64,000 bases of DNA from Actinomycetes bacterium. Lineage in GTDB: Bacteria; Actinomycetota; Thermoleophilia; BMS3ABIN01. The notes beneath the pieces were generated by a model, which had not been told where the DNA came from, made no database searches, and saw only the letters and a list, made by a program, of their open reading frames with translations. The position numbers and the translations under genes were made by a program. Location: assembly GCA_021785935.1 (NCBI GenBank), contig JAJYOG010000001.1, forward strand, positions 62,001-126,000. The letters run 5' to 3'. Positions 28,991 through 37,295 of this stretch are shown one piece after another (the first letter of the stretch is position 1; the number at the start of each line of letters is the position of its first letter).

Positions 28991-29934
28991 CATTCCCGGT
29001 GGTTAAGCTAGTCTTTGTTTTTCCTGGGCAAGGATCTCAATCGGTTGGCATGGGCAAGGAGCTTGTGTCCAAATACAGCGCCGCCGCAGGAATCTACGAC
29101 CAGGCCGGTGAGGCGCTTGGCAGGGATATCGCCAGACTTTGTTTTGAGGGGCCCGAGGAAGAACTCGCCCGTACCGAAAACGCCCAGGTAGCCCTTTTTG
29201 TCCATAGCATGGCGGTTGCGGCGGTGTTGCATGAAATGGATGTCTCCGCGGACGTGGTTACCGGCCACAGCCTGGGCGAGTACAGCGCCCTATGCTCCGC
29301 GGGATCGATAAGTTTTGTAGAATGCCTTAACCTTGTTGCGAAACGGGGAGAGGCAATGGGCAAGGCGGCGGCTGAACGGCCCGGCGCCATGGCGGCGATC
29401 CTTGGGCTCGAAGATGAAAAAGTCGAGCAGATTTGCTCTGAATCAGGTGAAGTCTGGCCCGTTAATTACAATAGCCCCGGGCAGTTGGTCGTCAGCGGCG
29501 AGACGTCGTCGGTCGAGAGGGCGATGCTGCGCGCAGACGAGGCCGGCGCGAAAAAAACCGTCAGGCTGGCTGTTTCCGGCTCATTTCATAGTCCTTTGAT
29601 GAGGCCGGCGGCGGGCGTAATGAAAAAGGAGCTGGCAACGGTTCGGTTCAGCGATCCCAGCCCTCCTTTTCTTTCGTCGATCAGCTGCGGCTACGAAGAA
29701 GCCGGCAGCCTCGCGGACCTGCTGGTTCGCCAGGTTGTTTCGCCGGTAAGGTGGAGACAGGCAGTGGAGGAGCTTATCCAGGACGGAGCCGAAATGTTTG
29801 TCGAGGCCGGGAACGGGAAAGCCTTATGCGGCCTGATTCGCAGGATAAACCGGAGTGTGGCCACAGCCGCTGTCTCCGATCCCGAGAGCATCGATAAACT
29901 GATAGCCTCGCTACAGGCCGGCAGAAAAGCATAA
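28987..29934 (+). CDS. fabD: Malonyl-CoA:ACP transacylase
   Basis: 315 residues from GTG 28987, which overlaps the fabK stop as GTGA; GTG 28999 is an alternative start four codons in. Motifs: FVFPGQGSQSVGMG at the start, the nucleophilic Ser in VTGHSLGEYSAL (about residue 95), and the catalytic His in VSGSFHSPLM. It transfers malonate from CoA to ACP. The remaining residues and length are normal. Coupling to fabK and 30-nt spacing to fabG support one transcript. Confidence 0.94.
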   Translation: MTFPVVKLVFVFPGQGSQSVGMGKELVSKYSAAAGIYDQAGEALGRDIARLCFEGPEEELARTENAQVALFVHSMAVAAVLHEMDVSADVVTGHSLGEYSALCSAGSISFVECLNLVAKRGEAMGKAAAERPGAMAAILGLEDEKVEQICSESGEVWPVNYNSPGQLVVSGETSSVERAMLRADEAGAKKTVRLAVSGSFHSPLMRPAAGVMKKELATVRFSDPSPPFLSSISCGYEEAGSLADLLVRQVVSPVRWRQAVEELIQDGAEMFVEAGNGKALCGLIRRINRSVATAAVSDPESIDKLIASLQAGRKA

Positions 29935-29964
29935 AATAATTCACCACCAACTGTATATCGAGAT

Positions 29965-30726
29965 ATGGACGAAGAAAAAATTTACAGCCTGAGCGGCCGC
30001 ACAGCCTTGGTCACCGGCGCCGCCCGCGGGATCGGCCGCGCAACGGCCATTGCCCTGGCCAAGGCTGGGGCAAACGTGGCAATCAACTTTCAACACAGCC
30101 TCGATGCAGCGCAGGAGCTGTCAGACCAGATCGGCGCGCTGGGGCCGAAAAGTGTGCTTTTGCAGGGTGATGTGGCCGATTCCGGTCAGGTGCGAGCCAT
30201 GATCGAAAAGGCGGAAACAGAGCTGGGCTCCATCAGCATCCTGGTCAATAACGCCGGCATTACCCGTGACGGCCTACTCATGCGCATGAGCGAAGAAGAT
30301 TTTGACGCAGTTATCGCCACCAGCCTGAAGGGCGCTTTTCTTTGCAGCAAGGCTGTGGCTCGTGGCATGATAAAAGCCCGCGAAGGCTCGATCATCAATG
30401 TGTCGAGTGTTATCGCACTTCGGGGGAATGCCGGCCAGGTCAACTATTCATCCGCGAAAGCGGGGCTCATCGGCATGACCAAATCACTAGCCCGCGAGTT
30501 GGGCGCCCGGGGCGTCAGGGTCAATGCGGTCGCACCCGGCTACGTAATGACCGACATGACCGCGGAGTTCCCGGATAATATGAAACAGCAAATTTTAGAT
30601 AATACACCACTGGGAAGGTTGGCAACGCCAGAGGAGATTGCCTCGGTGATCGTTTTTCTCGCGTCGCCGGCGGCCGGTTATATAACCGGCGCCTTAATTC
30701 CGGTGGATGGAGGACTGGGAATATGA
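29965..30726 (+). CDS. fabG: 3-oxoacyl-ACP reductase
   Basis: 253 residues, a short-chain dehydrogenase. Cofactor site TGAARGIGRA (about residues 18–27), LVNNAGITRDGLL, catalytic Ser in INVSSVI and Tyr161/Lys165 in YSSAKAG, and a C-terminal GYITGALIPVDGGLGI. NADPH-dependent reduction of 3-oxoacyl-ACP is expected. It follows fabD directly. The 62 bases after it do not contain acpP, which often lies between fabG and fabF. Confidence 0.95.
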   Translation: MDEEKIYSLSGRTALVTGAARGIGRATAIALAKAGANVAINFQHSLDAAQELSDQIGALGPKSVLLQGDVADSGQVRAMIEKAETELGSISILVNNAGITRDGLLMRMSEEDFDAVIATSLKGAFLCSKAVARGMIKAREGSIINVSSVIALRGNAGQVNYSSAKAGLIGMTKSLARELGARGVRVNAVAPGYVMTDMTAEFPDNMKQQILDNTPLGRLATPEEIASVIVFLASPAAGYITGALIPVDGGLGI

Positions 30727-30788
30727 GCCTGTCTAACTGCCAATCGGGTCAAATCATCCGGTATCAGAACAAGAGGGGGTGCTGAGAG

Positions 30789-32024
30789 TTGGAGCCCCGC
30801 CGTGTAGCTGTTACCGGTATCGGTGTCGTTTCGCCGATTGGTTCTGGCATCGAAAATTACTGGCAGGCTCTTCTCGCCGGCAAGTCGGGCGTTGGTCCAA
30901 TAACGCATTTCGACGCCACGGATTACCGCGTCCGGATCGCCGCCGAGGTACAGGACTTTGACCCCGCTGAATATATAGACAAGAAAAGTTTGCGCCGCAT
31001 GGACCGCTTCGCCCAGTTCTCAGTTGCTGCAGCCAAGCTGGCGGTTCAGGACGCGGAGCTGGATATTGCGGCAGACCCTGAAAACATTGGAGCCGTAGTG
31101 GCCAGCGGCATTGGCGGCCTGGGTACATTTGAAAAAGAGCACGAAGTGCTGCTCACCAAAGGACCGGATCGCATCAGCCCCTTGTTCATTCCCATGGAGA
31201 TTGCCAACATGGGAGCGGCTCAGGTTTCCATCACACTAGGCACCAAGGGACCACTTAGCACCACCAGCACCGCCTGTTCGGCGGCCGGAAACGCTATTGG
31301 CGACGCCTTTGAGATTATCAAGCGCGGTGTGGCTGACGTCATGCTGGCCGGTGGCAGCGAGGCGACGATAACACCCGTGGGCATAGCCTCATTTGCTTCT
31401 CTGCGGGCGCTTTCCGTCAGAAACGATGAGCCCGAGCGGGCCAGCCGGCCTTTCGACCGCGACCGGGACGGCTTCGTCATGGGCGAGGGTTCGGCTATTC
31501 TTATCCTCGAAGAGATGGAGCGGGCGAAGGCGCGAGGCGCCAAGATCTGCGCAGAGATCTGTGGTTACGGCATGAGTTCTGACGCTTATCACATGACTGC
31601 CCCCGAGCCGTCTGGCAAGAACCAGGCCCGGGCCATGGCCATGGCCATGGCTGAGGCAGAGGTCGAACCGTCTGAGATTGACTATATCAATGCCCACGGC
31701 ACCTCGACTCCCCTGGGGGACGAGATGGAGACCCTGGCTATGAAGATCGTACTTGGAGATAATGCAGGCAATGTGGCCATAAGTTCCACCAAGTCGATGA
31801 TCGGACATTGCCTCGGCGCCTCAGGCGCCCTAGAGGCCGCTGCGAGCATCATGGCGATTGACCGCGGCATCATCCATCCCACGATCAATCTGGAAAATCC
31901 CTGCCCTGAATGCGACCTGGATTATGTGCCCAATCAGGCTCGCGAGCGGCAGGTTAAGGTAGCCGCATCGAACTCTTTTGGCTTCGGCGGCCACAACGTA
32001 ACGCTCGTTTTCCGGGCGCTTTAA
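30789..32024 (+). CDS. fabF: 3-oxoacyl-ACP synthase II
   Basis: 411 residues from TTG 30789, with GAGGGGG upstream. The Cys-His-His triad is in STACSAAG (Cys about 163), NAHGTSTPLGD and IGHCLGASGALEA; the C-terminus NSFGFGGHN is typical. It elongates acyl-ACP with malonyl-ACP. The leucine-rich loop of the E. coli enzyme (GHLLGAAG) here reads GHCLGASG. Next gene, accD, begins 13 nt later. Confidence 0.95.
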   Translation: MEPRRVAVTGIGVVSPIGSGIENYWQALLAGKSGVGPITHFDATDYRVRIAAEVQDFDPAEYIDKKSLRRMDRFAQFSVAAAKLAVQDAELDIAADPENIGAVVASGIGGLGTFEKEHEVLLTKGPDRISPLFIPMEIANMGAAQVSITLGTKGPLSTTSTACSAAGNAIGDAFEIIKRGVADVMLAGGSEATITPVGIASFASLRALSVRNDEPERASRPFDRDRDGFVMGEGSAILILEEMERAKARGAKICAEICGYGMSSDAYHMTAPEPSGKNQARAMAMAMAEAEVEPSEIDYINAHGTSTPLGDEMETLAMKIVLGDNAGNVAISSTKSMIGHCLGASGALEAAASIMAIDRGIIHPTINLENPCPECDLDYVPNQARERQVKVAASNSFGFGGHNVTLVFRAL

Positions 32025-32037
32025 AGCGGAGGCAGCC

Positions 32038-32994
32038 TTGGCCCGCAAAGTCTCGGTAGATATAAGCCGCCGCGGCGGAAATACCCAAAACGGCGCCCAG
32101 AGCTGCCCCGGGTGCAAGGAACTCCTGAGCCCAGAAGAACTACGCCGCAACTCAATGATCTGCCCTCATTGCGGACACCATTTTCGCATGACCGCAAGAC
32201 AAAGGATCGAGCTTCTGTCGGATCCCGACAGCTGGAATGAAATCGCCGCCAATCTGCGCTCCGCGGATCCTCTCGAATTTTTTGACCTGCGTCCTTATCC
32301 GGACCGCATAGAAGAGGCCGAATACGATACCGGCCTTTCCGAAGCAATGCTCACGGGTACGGCCAAAATGAACAAGATGGATGTTGTTCTGGCCGCGATG
32401 GATTTCAGCTTTATGGGTGGAAGCATGGGTAGCGTCGTCGGCGAGCGCTTCTGGCGCGCCGCTGAGGAGGCGATCGAGACCCGTTTCCCGCTGGTGGTCG
32501 TCTGCGCCTCGGGAGGCGCCCGTATGCAAGAAGGCATCCTCTCACTCCTGCAGATGGCCAAAACCACCTGCGCCGTGGAGCTCATGGGTGAAATACCCGT
32601 TCCCTTCATTACGGTCCTCACTCATCCGACGACCGGTGGTGTCCTGGCCAGTTTTGCTACTCTGGCGGATGTAATCATCGCCGAACCGGCAGCCTTTCTT
32701 TCCTTTACCGGCCCGAGGATCATCGAGCAAACCATCAAGGAAAAACTGCCAGAGGGATTCGGCTTGGCCGAATCCCATGTCAGGCATGGTCAGGTTGATC
32801 TGATTGTTCCGAGGCTTGAACTCAAAGAGCGTCTGGTACAGATTCTGGGAATGCTGGAGGGAGGTGTCGCCTGTGCCCTCCAACCCCTTTGGGAGGAAGA
32901 AGCGCGCCGTTCAGGACGAGGAGGGGCGTTTGCACAAGCGTTTGACAGAATTAAAGCGCTTGCCCACTCTCCCCGGCGTCCACCTCAAGGATGA
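32038..32994 (+). CDS. accD: Acetyl-CoA carboxylase carboxyltransferase subunit beta
   Basis: 318 residues from TTG 32038. The N-terminal zinc ribbon has Cys23, Cys26, Cys42 and Cys45 (CPGC … CPHC); the crotonase-like domain has SFMGGSMGSVVGERF, VCASGGARMQEG and FAGPR-like FTGPRIIEQT. It forms the carboxyltransferase with AccA. The C-terminal ~30 residues are basic and their coding sequence overlaps accA in another frame. accB and accC, the biotin carrier and carboxylase, are not in the window. Confidence 0.95.
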   Translation: MARKVSVDISRRGGNTQNGAQSCPGCKELLSPEELRRNSMICPHCGHHFRMTARQRIELLSDPDSWNEIAANLRSADPLEFFDLRPYPDRIEEAEYDTGLSEAMLTGTAKMNKMDVVLAAMDFSFMGGSMGSVVGERFWRAAEEAIETRFPLVVVCASGGARMQEGILSLLQMAKTTCAVELMGEIPVPFITVLTHPTTGGVLASFATLADVIIAEPAAFLSFTGPRIIEQTIKEKLPEGFGLAESHVRHGQVDLIVPRLELKERLVQILGMLEGGVACALQPLWEEEARRSGRGGAFAQAFDRIKALAHSPRRPPQG

Positions 32995-33862
32995 AATAGC
33001 AAAAATAAGTCAGCGTCTCAAAGAGCTGGGTCACGGCCGGCATCTCGACAGGGCTGTCTGGGACAAGGTCGAACTGGCCCGGCATCCCAAGAGGCCGTAC
33101 ACGCTGGACTACATCGAACACATGTTTGCCGGATTTATCGAATTGCGCGGCGACCGTTGTTACGGAGACGATCCCGCTATCGTCGGCGGCCTGGCCGCCT
33201 ATCAGGGGCGAACGCTGATGGTCATCGGCCACCAGAAAGGCCGGGACATTGCCTCGCGCACGGAACGAAATTTCGGCATGCCTCGCCCGGAGGGTTATCG
33301 CAAGGCACAAAGGCTCATGCTCCTGGCCGACAAGTTTGGGATTCCGGTGTTGACGCTGATCGATACTCCGGGCGCCCATCCGGGCATTGCCGCCGAAGAG
33401 CGAGGCCAGGGCGGCGCGATCGCAACGACGCTTATGTGCATGGCAAAACTCAGTGTGCCAACAGTCGCGGTAATCATAGGCGAAGGCGGAAGCGGCGGCG
33501 CGCTGGCGCTGGCGCTTAGTGACAGGGTAATGATGCTGGAAAACTCGGTCTATTCCGTAATTACTCCAGAGGCGTGCGCGTCAATTCTCTGGAAAGACGC
33601 GGGTGAAGCCCAACTGGCCGCTCAAACGCTAAGAATGTCTTCAGACGATCTTTCTCAACTTGAGGTCGTGGACGAGGTCTTGCCCGAACCACGCGGCGGG
33701 GCTCACCGCGATCATGTGGCCGCCGCCAAAGTCATAAAGGATGCGCTCGAGGAAAAGTTGCGGGAACTGGAAACCATAAGTCCGCGGCTGAGAAAAAAAG
33801 AAAGATTCGAGAAGTTCAGAAGGATGGGAGTCTGGAAAGAAAACGGCCTGACTTTATTCTAG
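32873..33862 (+). CDS. accA: Acetyl-CoA carboxylase carboxyltransferase subunit alpha
   Basis: 329 residues from GTG 32873, with GGGAGGTG six bases upstream, overlapping accD by 122 bases. A TTG at 32930 behind GAGGAGG is an equally good start and would reduce the overlap to 65 bases. Motifs: RPYTLDYIEHMF, GDRCYGDDPAIVGG, FGMPRPEGYRKA, IDTPGAHPGIAAEERGQGGAIA and IGEGGSGGALALAL. It binds malonyl-/acetyl-CoA and transfers the carboxyl group from biotin. It ends the fatty acid operon, 10 nt from a convergent gene. Confidence 0.94.
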   Translation: MPSNPFGRKKRAVQDEEGRLHKRLTELKRLPTLPGVHLKDEIAKISQRLKELGHGRHLDRAVWDKVELARHPKRPYTLDYIEHMFAGFIELRGDRCYGDDPAIVGGLAAYQGRTLMVIGHQKGRDIASRTERNFGMPRPEGYRKAQRLMLLADKFGIPVLTLIDTPGAHPGIAAEERGQGGAIATTLMCMAKLSVPTVAVIIGEGGSGGALALALSDRVMMLENSVYSVITPEACASILWKDAGEAQLAAQTLRMSSDDLSQLEVVDEVLPEPRGGAHRDHVAAAKVIKDALEEKLRELETISPRLRKKERFEKFRRMGVWKENGLTLF

Positions 33863-33872
33863 GCCCGCGGCT

Positions 33873-34349
33873 TCAAGCAACGCCTTCCTCATTTTCACGA
33901 AAATCATTGAAAGCGAAGAAACCGGCAATCTCTCCCGACACAAGTATATCGCCGAGTTCATTCAACGCCATCATGCCCTCGATGATAACGCGCTCGTCTT
34001 CGATGCTGCCGTGAAGGGCGTGACACAGAATCGTTCCTTCCAGAGCATGCCGGAAGGCCAGCGCGGTCTCCACGATATCAGGGAGACCAAAGCCAACGGC
34101 GGTGCGCCGAAAGGCCGCGTCACTGGCGATGTCCCGAATCTTGTGAGCAACCTCTGCCTTTTGATAGTCCTCCGCCTGCAGATATTCAATCGCGCAGTTG
34201 AGCAGTTTGTTGGAAACACCGCTACCCATCGGCGTCTTCAACATCTGTTCAAAGTCTTCAGCAATGTGGCCATGCAGATTTTCGAGCCAGCGTTGCATGA
34301 CCTCATCCCGGTTTTCTCGAAGGTAACCCGCCAGTTTTATTGAGATCAA
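33873..34349 (-). CDS. RsbRD N-terminal domain-like protein
   Basis: 158 residues from TTG 34349, with GGAG six bases upstream. LAGYLRENRDEVMQRWLENL begins a helical domain like the N-terminal (non-STAS) domain of RsbR-type stress regulators and related sensor kinases; later helices read VETALAFRHALEGTIL and IEGMMALNELGDIL. No STAS or kinase domain follows, so it stands alone. It may bind a ligand or act as a partner of another regulator; this is inference. The gene is monocistronic, tail-to-tail with accA. Confidence 0.6.
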   Translation of the reverse strand: MISIKLAGYLRENRDEVMQRWLENLHGHIAEDFEQMLKTPMGSGVSNKLLNCAIEYLQAEDYQKAEVAHKIRDIASDAAFRRTAVGFGLPDIVETALAFRHALEGTILCHALHGSIEDERVIIEGMMALNELGDILVSGEIAGFFAFNDFRENEEGVA

Positions 34350-34462
34350 GGCAAACTCCAGTCAGTATTTGCAGGCCTTTTTGTTGTATCGGAGGGGGAA
34401 AATGATACTTAAAGAGGGAATCAGGTGGTCGTACGAAAACCGGAGCGCGAAACCGGCCCAGA

Positions 34463-35236
34463 TTAACCGTTGCAAGCGGCGCGGTTGGCGATGAGAGCGC
34501 CGGTGGCGCCAGCTCCAATACCATTGTCGATATTGACCACAACCAGGCCGGGGCAGCAGCTTTGTAACATGGTCATGAGAGCGCCGATACCTCCACCGCC
34601 GAGGCCGTAGCCTGTGGACGTAGGCAGGCCGATAACCGGAAACGGAACCAGCCCCGAGACGACTGACGGCAGGGCGCCCTCCATGCCAGCGGCAACAATA
34701 ATGACAGCGACGGCGTCGTCGATCATGTTCGTCAGCGGCTCGACGAGCCTGTGAACGCCGGCGACACCGACATCGTAGGCCGTCATCACTTTGCAACCCA
34801 TCTCCTCGGCGATGAGTCGCGCTTGCTCCGCGGCGTAGATGTCGGCGGTTCCAGCCGAAAGGATGCCGATCTTGCCTCCTGTGGAAACGGGATCGTTGCC
34901 AGGCTCCCTGATTACAGCCATTTTTGCGTCCCTGTTGGCGATGCTCAGAAGCTTGCCAAAAGCATCTTCCAATGCGACCCACCGTTCGTCATCCAAACCG
35001 CTGGCGATTGCCCGTCCGGAGTGTTTGAACATGGCGCCGCAGATTTTCACGAGCTGCTCCGGAGATTTCCCCGGCGCGTAAACGACTTCGGGAACGCCCT
35101 TGCGAGCATGACGGTCCGTATCGATCCGGGCAAAGCCTTCGATCGCGGTTATGCCTGCCAGGGACAGGCGAGTCTGAGCTTCCTCCACGGTGAGTTCACC
35201 TGCCGCCAGCCGCTTCAGTATTTCGCGTGGATTCAT
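34463..35236 (-). CDS. larB: Nickel pincer cofactor biosynthesis protein LarB (PurE-like)
   Basis: 257 residues. After a helical N-terminus, the PurE-like core reads KIGILSAGTADIYAAEQARL, YDVGVAGVHRL, VAAGMEGALPSVVSGL and FPVIGLPTSTGYGLGGGG, all as in LarB. LarB carboxylates and hydrolyses nicotinic acid adenine dinucleotide to the biscarboxylate intermediate of the nickel pincer nucleotide used by lactate racemase and related racemases. larC and larE are not in the window, so it works with genes elsewhere. It may be cotranscribed with the amidohydrolase gene 31 nt upstream. Confidence 0.92.
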   Translation of the reverse strand: MNPREILKRLAAGELTVEEAQTRLSLAGITAIEGFARIDTDRHARKGVPEVVYAPGKSPEQLVKICGAMFKHSGRAIASGLDDERWVALEDAFGKLLSIANRDAKMAVIREPGNDPVSTGGKIGILSAGTADIYAAEQARLIAEEMGCKVMTAYDVGVAGVHRLVEPLTNMIDDAVAVIIVAAGMEGALPSVVSGLVPFPVIGLPTSTGYGLGGGGIGALMTMLQSCCPGLVVVNIDNGIGAGATGALIANRAACNG

Positions 35237-35267
35237 GAATTATCCAGGATTAAGTGGGCGCGAGGGC

Positions 35268-36113
35268 TCATGCCTTCTCCAATCCCAACAAAGCGATGGC
35301 ATTATCACCCAGAATGGCGTTGCGTTCTTCCTCCCGCAGACCAAGGGAGTCGAGCTCCTGAATATAGCGCTCGGGTGAGATCAGCGGGTAGTCACTGCCA
35401 AAGAGTATCTTGTCACGCCCCAGAACATCGATCGCCACTCGGTAAATATCGGGACGGTAGAGGTAGGGGCTGGCCGAGCAATCATACCAGACGTTACTCA
35501 AGGCTTCGCGAACATCGGGCATTAGCTCGTAAAAAGGCAAGCCCCCACCCCAGTGCGCATAAATAAGCCTGATGCCAGGATGTTTTGAAGCGAATTCAAA
35601 ACCCTTGCGTGGACTTGTGCCACCCTTGCCTGGGTAAAGATGGCCGACGGGCTCGCTCAGATGGACTAGCATCGGCAGGCCGTTTTCAGCCGCCATGCCG
35701 GCCAGTGGTTTTAATGACGCGCCGTCGGCAAGATCAAAACCCTGTCCTTCCGGCTTAAGCTCGCCGATCCCCCTGAAACCCAGATCCAGGCAGCGCTCGA
35801 GTTCCGCCAAAGCCTTCGGGTGCAATGGGGGAACGTTAGCGAACCCGATCAGACGGTCGGGAAAACGCGAAACCGCGTTGGCTATGTAGGAATTGGTTTC
35901 GACGTAAAGATCAAAACTGTTCCAGGCAAAACCACAGACGACGGCGCGGTCGATGCCGCAGCGGTCCATCTCAGCGACAAGCTCCCGCGCACTCGCCATG
36001 CGGGCGTTGGGAGCACCGTAAAGATGGGAGAACCAGGCCTCCCGCTGTACGTGTTCTTCCCGACCGGAGATTATTTCCGGCGAAAAAATATGGGTGTGGC
36101 AGTCAACGATCAC
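35268..36113 (-). CDS. Amidohydrolase-2 family metal-dependent hydrolase
   Basis: 281 residues. The metal site starts with VDCHTHIFSP; later ligands are His in VHLSEP and YAHWGGG and Asp in LFGSDYPLISP. The family includes decarboxylases (ACMSD-like) and lactonases as well as hydrolases; the substrate cannot be told. The TIM barrel is of normal length. ATG 36113 lies 34 nt after the aldolase stop, so aldolase, amidohydrolase and larB could share a leftward transcript. Confidence 0.85.
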   Translation of the reverse strand: MIVDCHTHIFSPEIISGREEHVQREAWFSHLYGAPNARMASARELVAEMDRCGIDRAVVCGFAWNSFDLYVETNSYIANAVSRFPDRLIGFANVPPLHPKALAELERCLDLGFRGIGELKPEGQGFDLADGASLKPLAGMAAENGLPMLVHLSEPVGHLYPGKGGTSPRKGFEFASKHPGIRLIYAHWGGGLPFYELMPDVREALSNVWYDCSASPYLYRPDIYRVAIDVLGRDKILFGSDYPLISPERYIQELDSLGLREEERNAILGDNAIALLGLEKA

Positions 36114-36146
36114 AGGCCCGAGTATAGAGGGTATGGTTTGTTGCCG

Positions 36147-37106
36147 CTATGCCCCCAGCTTGGAGAAGTCACAGACCTGATTGCCTTCGTAGATCTGCAC
36201 GGCTTCGTCCACGGACATGCCTGCAAGGGTGATCGCCGAGATGGCGTCGCACATTCTCACTGCCTCATCAAGCGGTTTCTGGTGAATGTTCCGGCCGGTA
36301 GCGTTACCAATGGCGCCGCTCACGTGGATCTGATCGTGCAGGCGCTGCAGGAAAGTTGTGGCATCGGTGGAAGAGCCGCCGGCGGCGACGACGTGGGTAC
36401 GCCCAGCCGCCGCGACGGCCTCTTTGAAGATCTCGCTGGATTCCTGGCCCTCTGCTTTGGGGTAATTAACCTTGACGAAATCCGAGCCCAATGTAAGCGC
36501 CACTCCAGTAGCACCGGCGATCAGATGCGGATCGGACTCATCGGCAACATCCTTGCCGCGAGGATAAATCCAGAGAACAGTCAGAAGACCGTGCTGATGG
36601 GCGTCGTTGACGAGCTGTGACGCCTGCTGCAACATCTGCGGCTCGTAGGTGCTGCCAAGATAAATGGTGTAACCCACAGCAGGAATTTTCAGACCCGAGT
36701 CCTTCCGGAACTTGGCAACACGGTCAACGTCAAGCCAGAGATTGCTGAACGGGTCCATGGTTGCGGTTTTAACCAGGTTGGTCTTGGAGTTGAGCTTCAC
36801 CAGATAGGCGACGTTGGCATAATCGGCCCCATAGCGGGCGAGCATGCCGATCTGGGTGGCAAAAACACCGATAGTCCCTTGGCTGGCGATACGAAACAAG
36901 TGTTCCGGGTCGGCGTCATCCTGGGGGATCTGCCCAAGCTCGTATTTGCCAACGAAATCCTTGTTCAGGTGTTCCACTTTCTGGTCGCCGGCGAAAAGCA
37001 TCAGCCTGCCGGTGCCCTTGGTCATGAGATTAAAATTATCGAGGTATTCGTCTTTCATCTCGGGGGGGACGTCGAGTGGAATCTGGACGTTGTTTGTGTC
37101 AGCCAT
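36147..37106 (-). CDS. Class I (DeoC/LacD/FbaB-type) aldolase
   Basis: 319 residues. The segment MLFAGDQKVEHLN near residue 37, GVFATQIGM, VKLNSKTNL, LTVLWIYPRGKDV and SDFVKVNYPK follow the archaeal-type class I fructose-bisphosphate aldolase family. A Schiff-base Lys is expected in the VKVNYP region. Fructose 1,6-bisphosphate cleavage or condensation is the most likely reaction, but related proteins act on other phosphosugars. It heads a leftward group of three and is divergent from proA over 189 bases. Confidence 0.85.
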   Translation of the reverse strand: MADTNNVQIPLDVPPEMKDEYLDNFNLMTKGTGRLMLFAGDQKVEHLNKDFVGKYELGQIPQDDADPEHLFRIASQGTIGVFATQIGMLARYGADYANVAYLVKLNSKTNLVKTATMDPFSNLWLDVDRVAKFRKDSGLKIPAVGYTIYLGSTYEPQMLQQASQLVNDAHQHGLLTVLWIYPRGKDVADESDPHLIAGATGVALTLGSDFVKVNYPKAEGQESSEIFKEAVAAAGRTHVVAAGGSSTDATTFLQRLHDQIHVSGAIGNATGRNIHQKPLDEAVRMCDAISAITLAGMSVDEAVQIYEGNQVCDFSKLGA

Positions 37107-37200
37107 GGCTTCTCCTCTTTCTCGATTTTACGGGAACGCCTCGCGGGCGTCTTCCTTTCAGTGGGCGGCCGCATAGCGACAAAGCATGCTAGCCAGGGTC

Positions 37201-37228
37201 TTGCCGCCGCCGTAATCGTATATAATAT
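37201..37228 (+). promoter_or_regulatory. proA: Candidate proA promoter
   Basis: TTGCCG (37201–37206) is followed after 16 bases by TAATAT (37223–37228); TATAAT lies two bases earlier (37221–37226) at a short spacing of 14. The site is 68 bases before the proA start in the divergent aldolase–proA interval. Confidence 0.4.
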
Positions 37229-37295
37229 GCGGGTTCGCGGGGAATTTAAACTCCATGAACAGATAGCCGGGCATGAAACGCCGATTGGTAACAAT

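Noticed and set aside
30727-30788. acpP between fabG and fabF
   Set aside because: Only 62 bases, too short for the ~78-codon gene, and no DSL phosphopantetheine motif in any frame.
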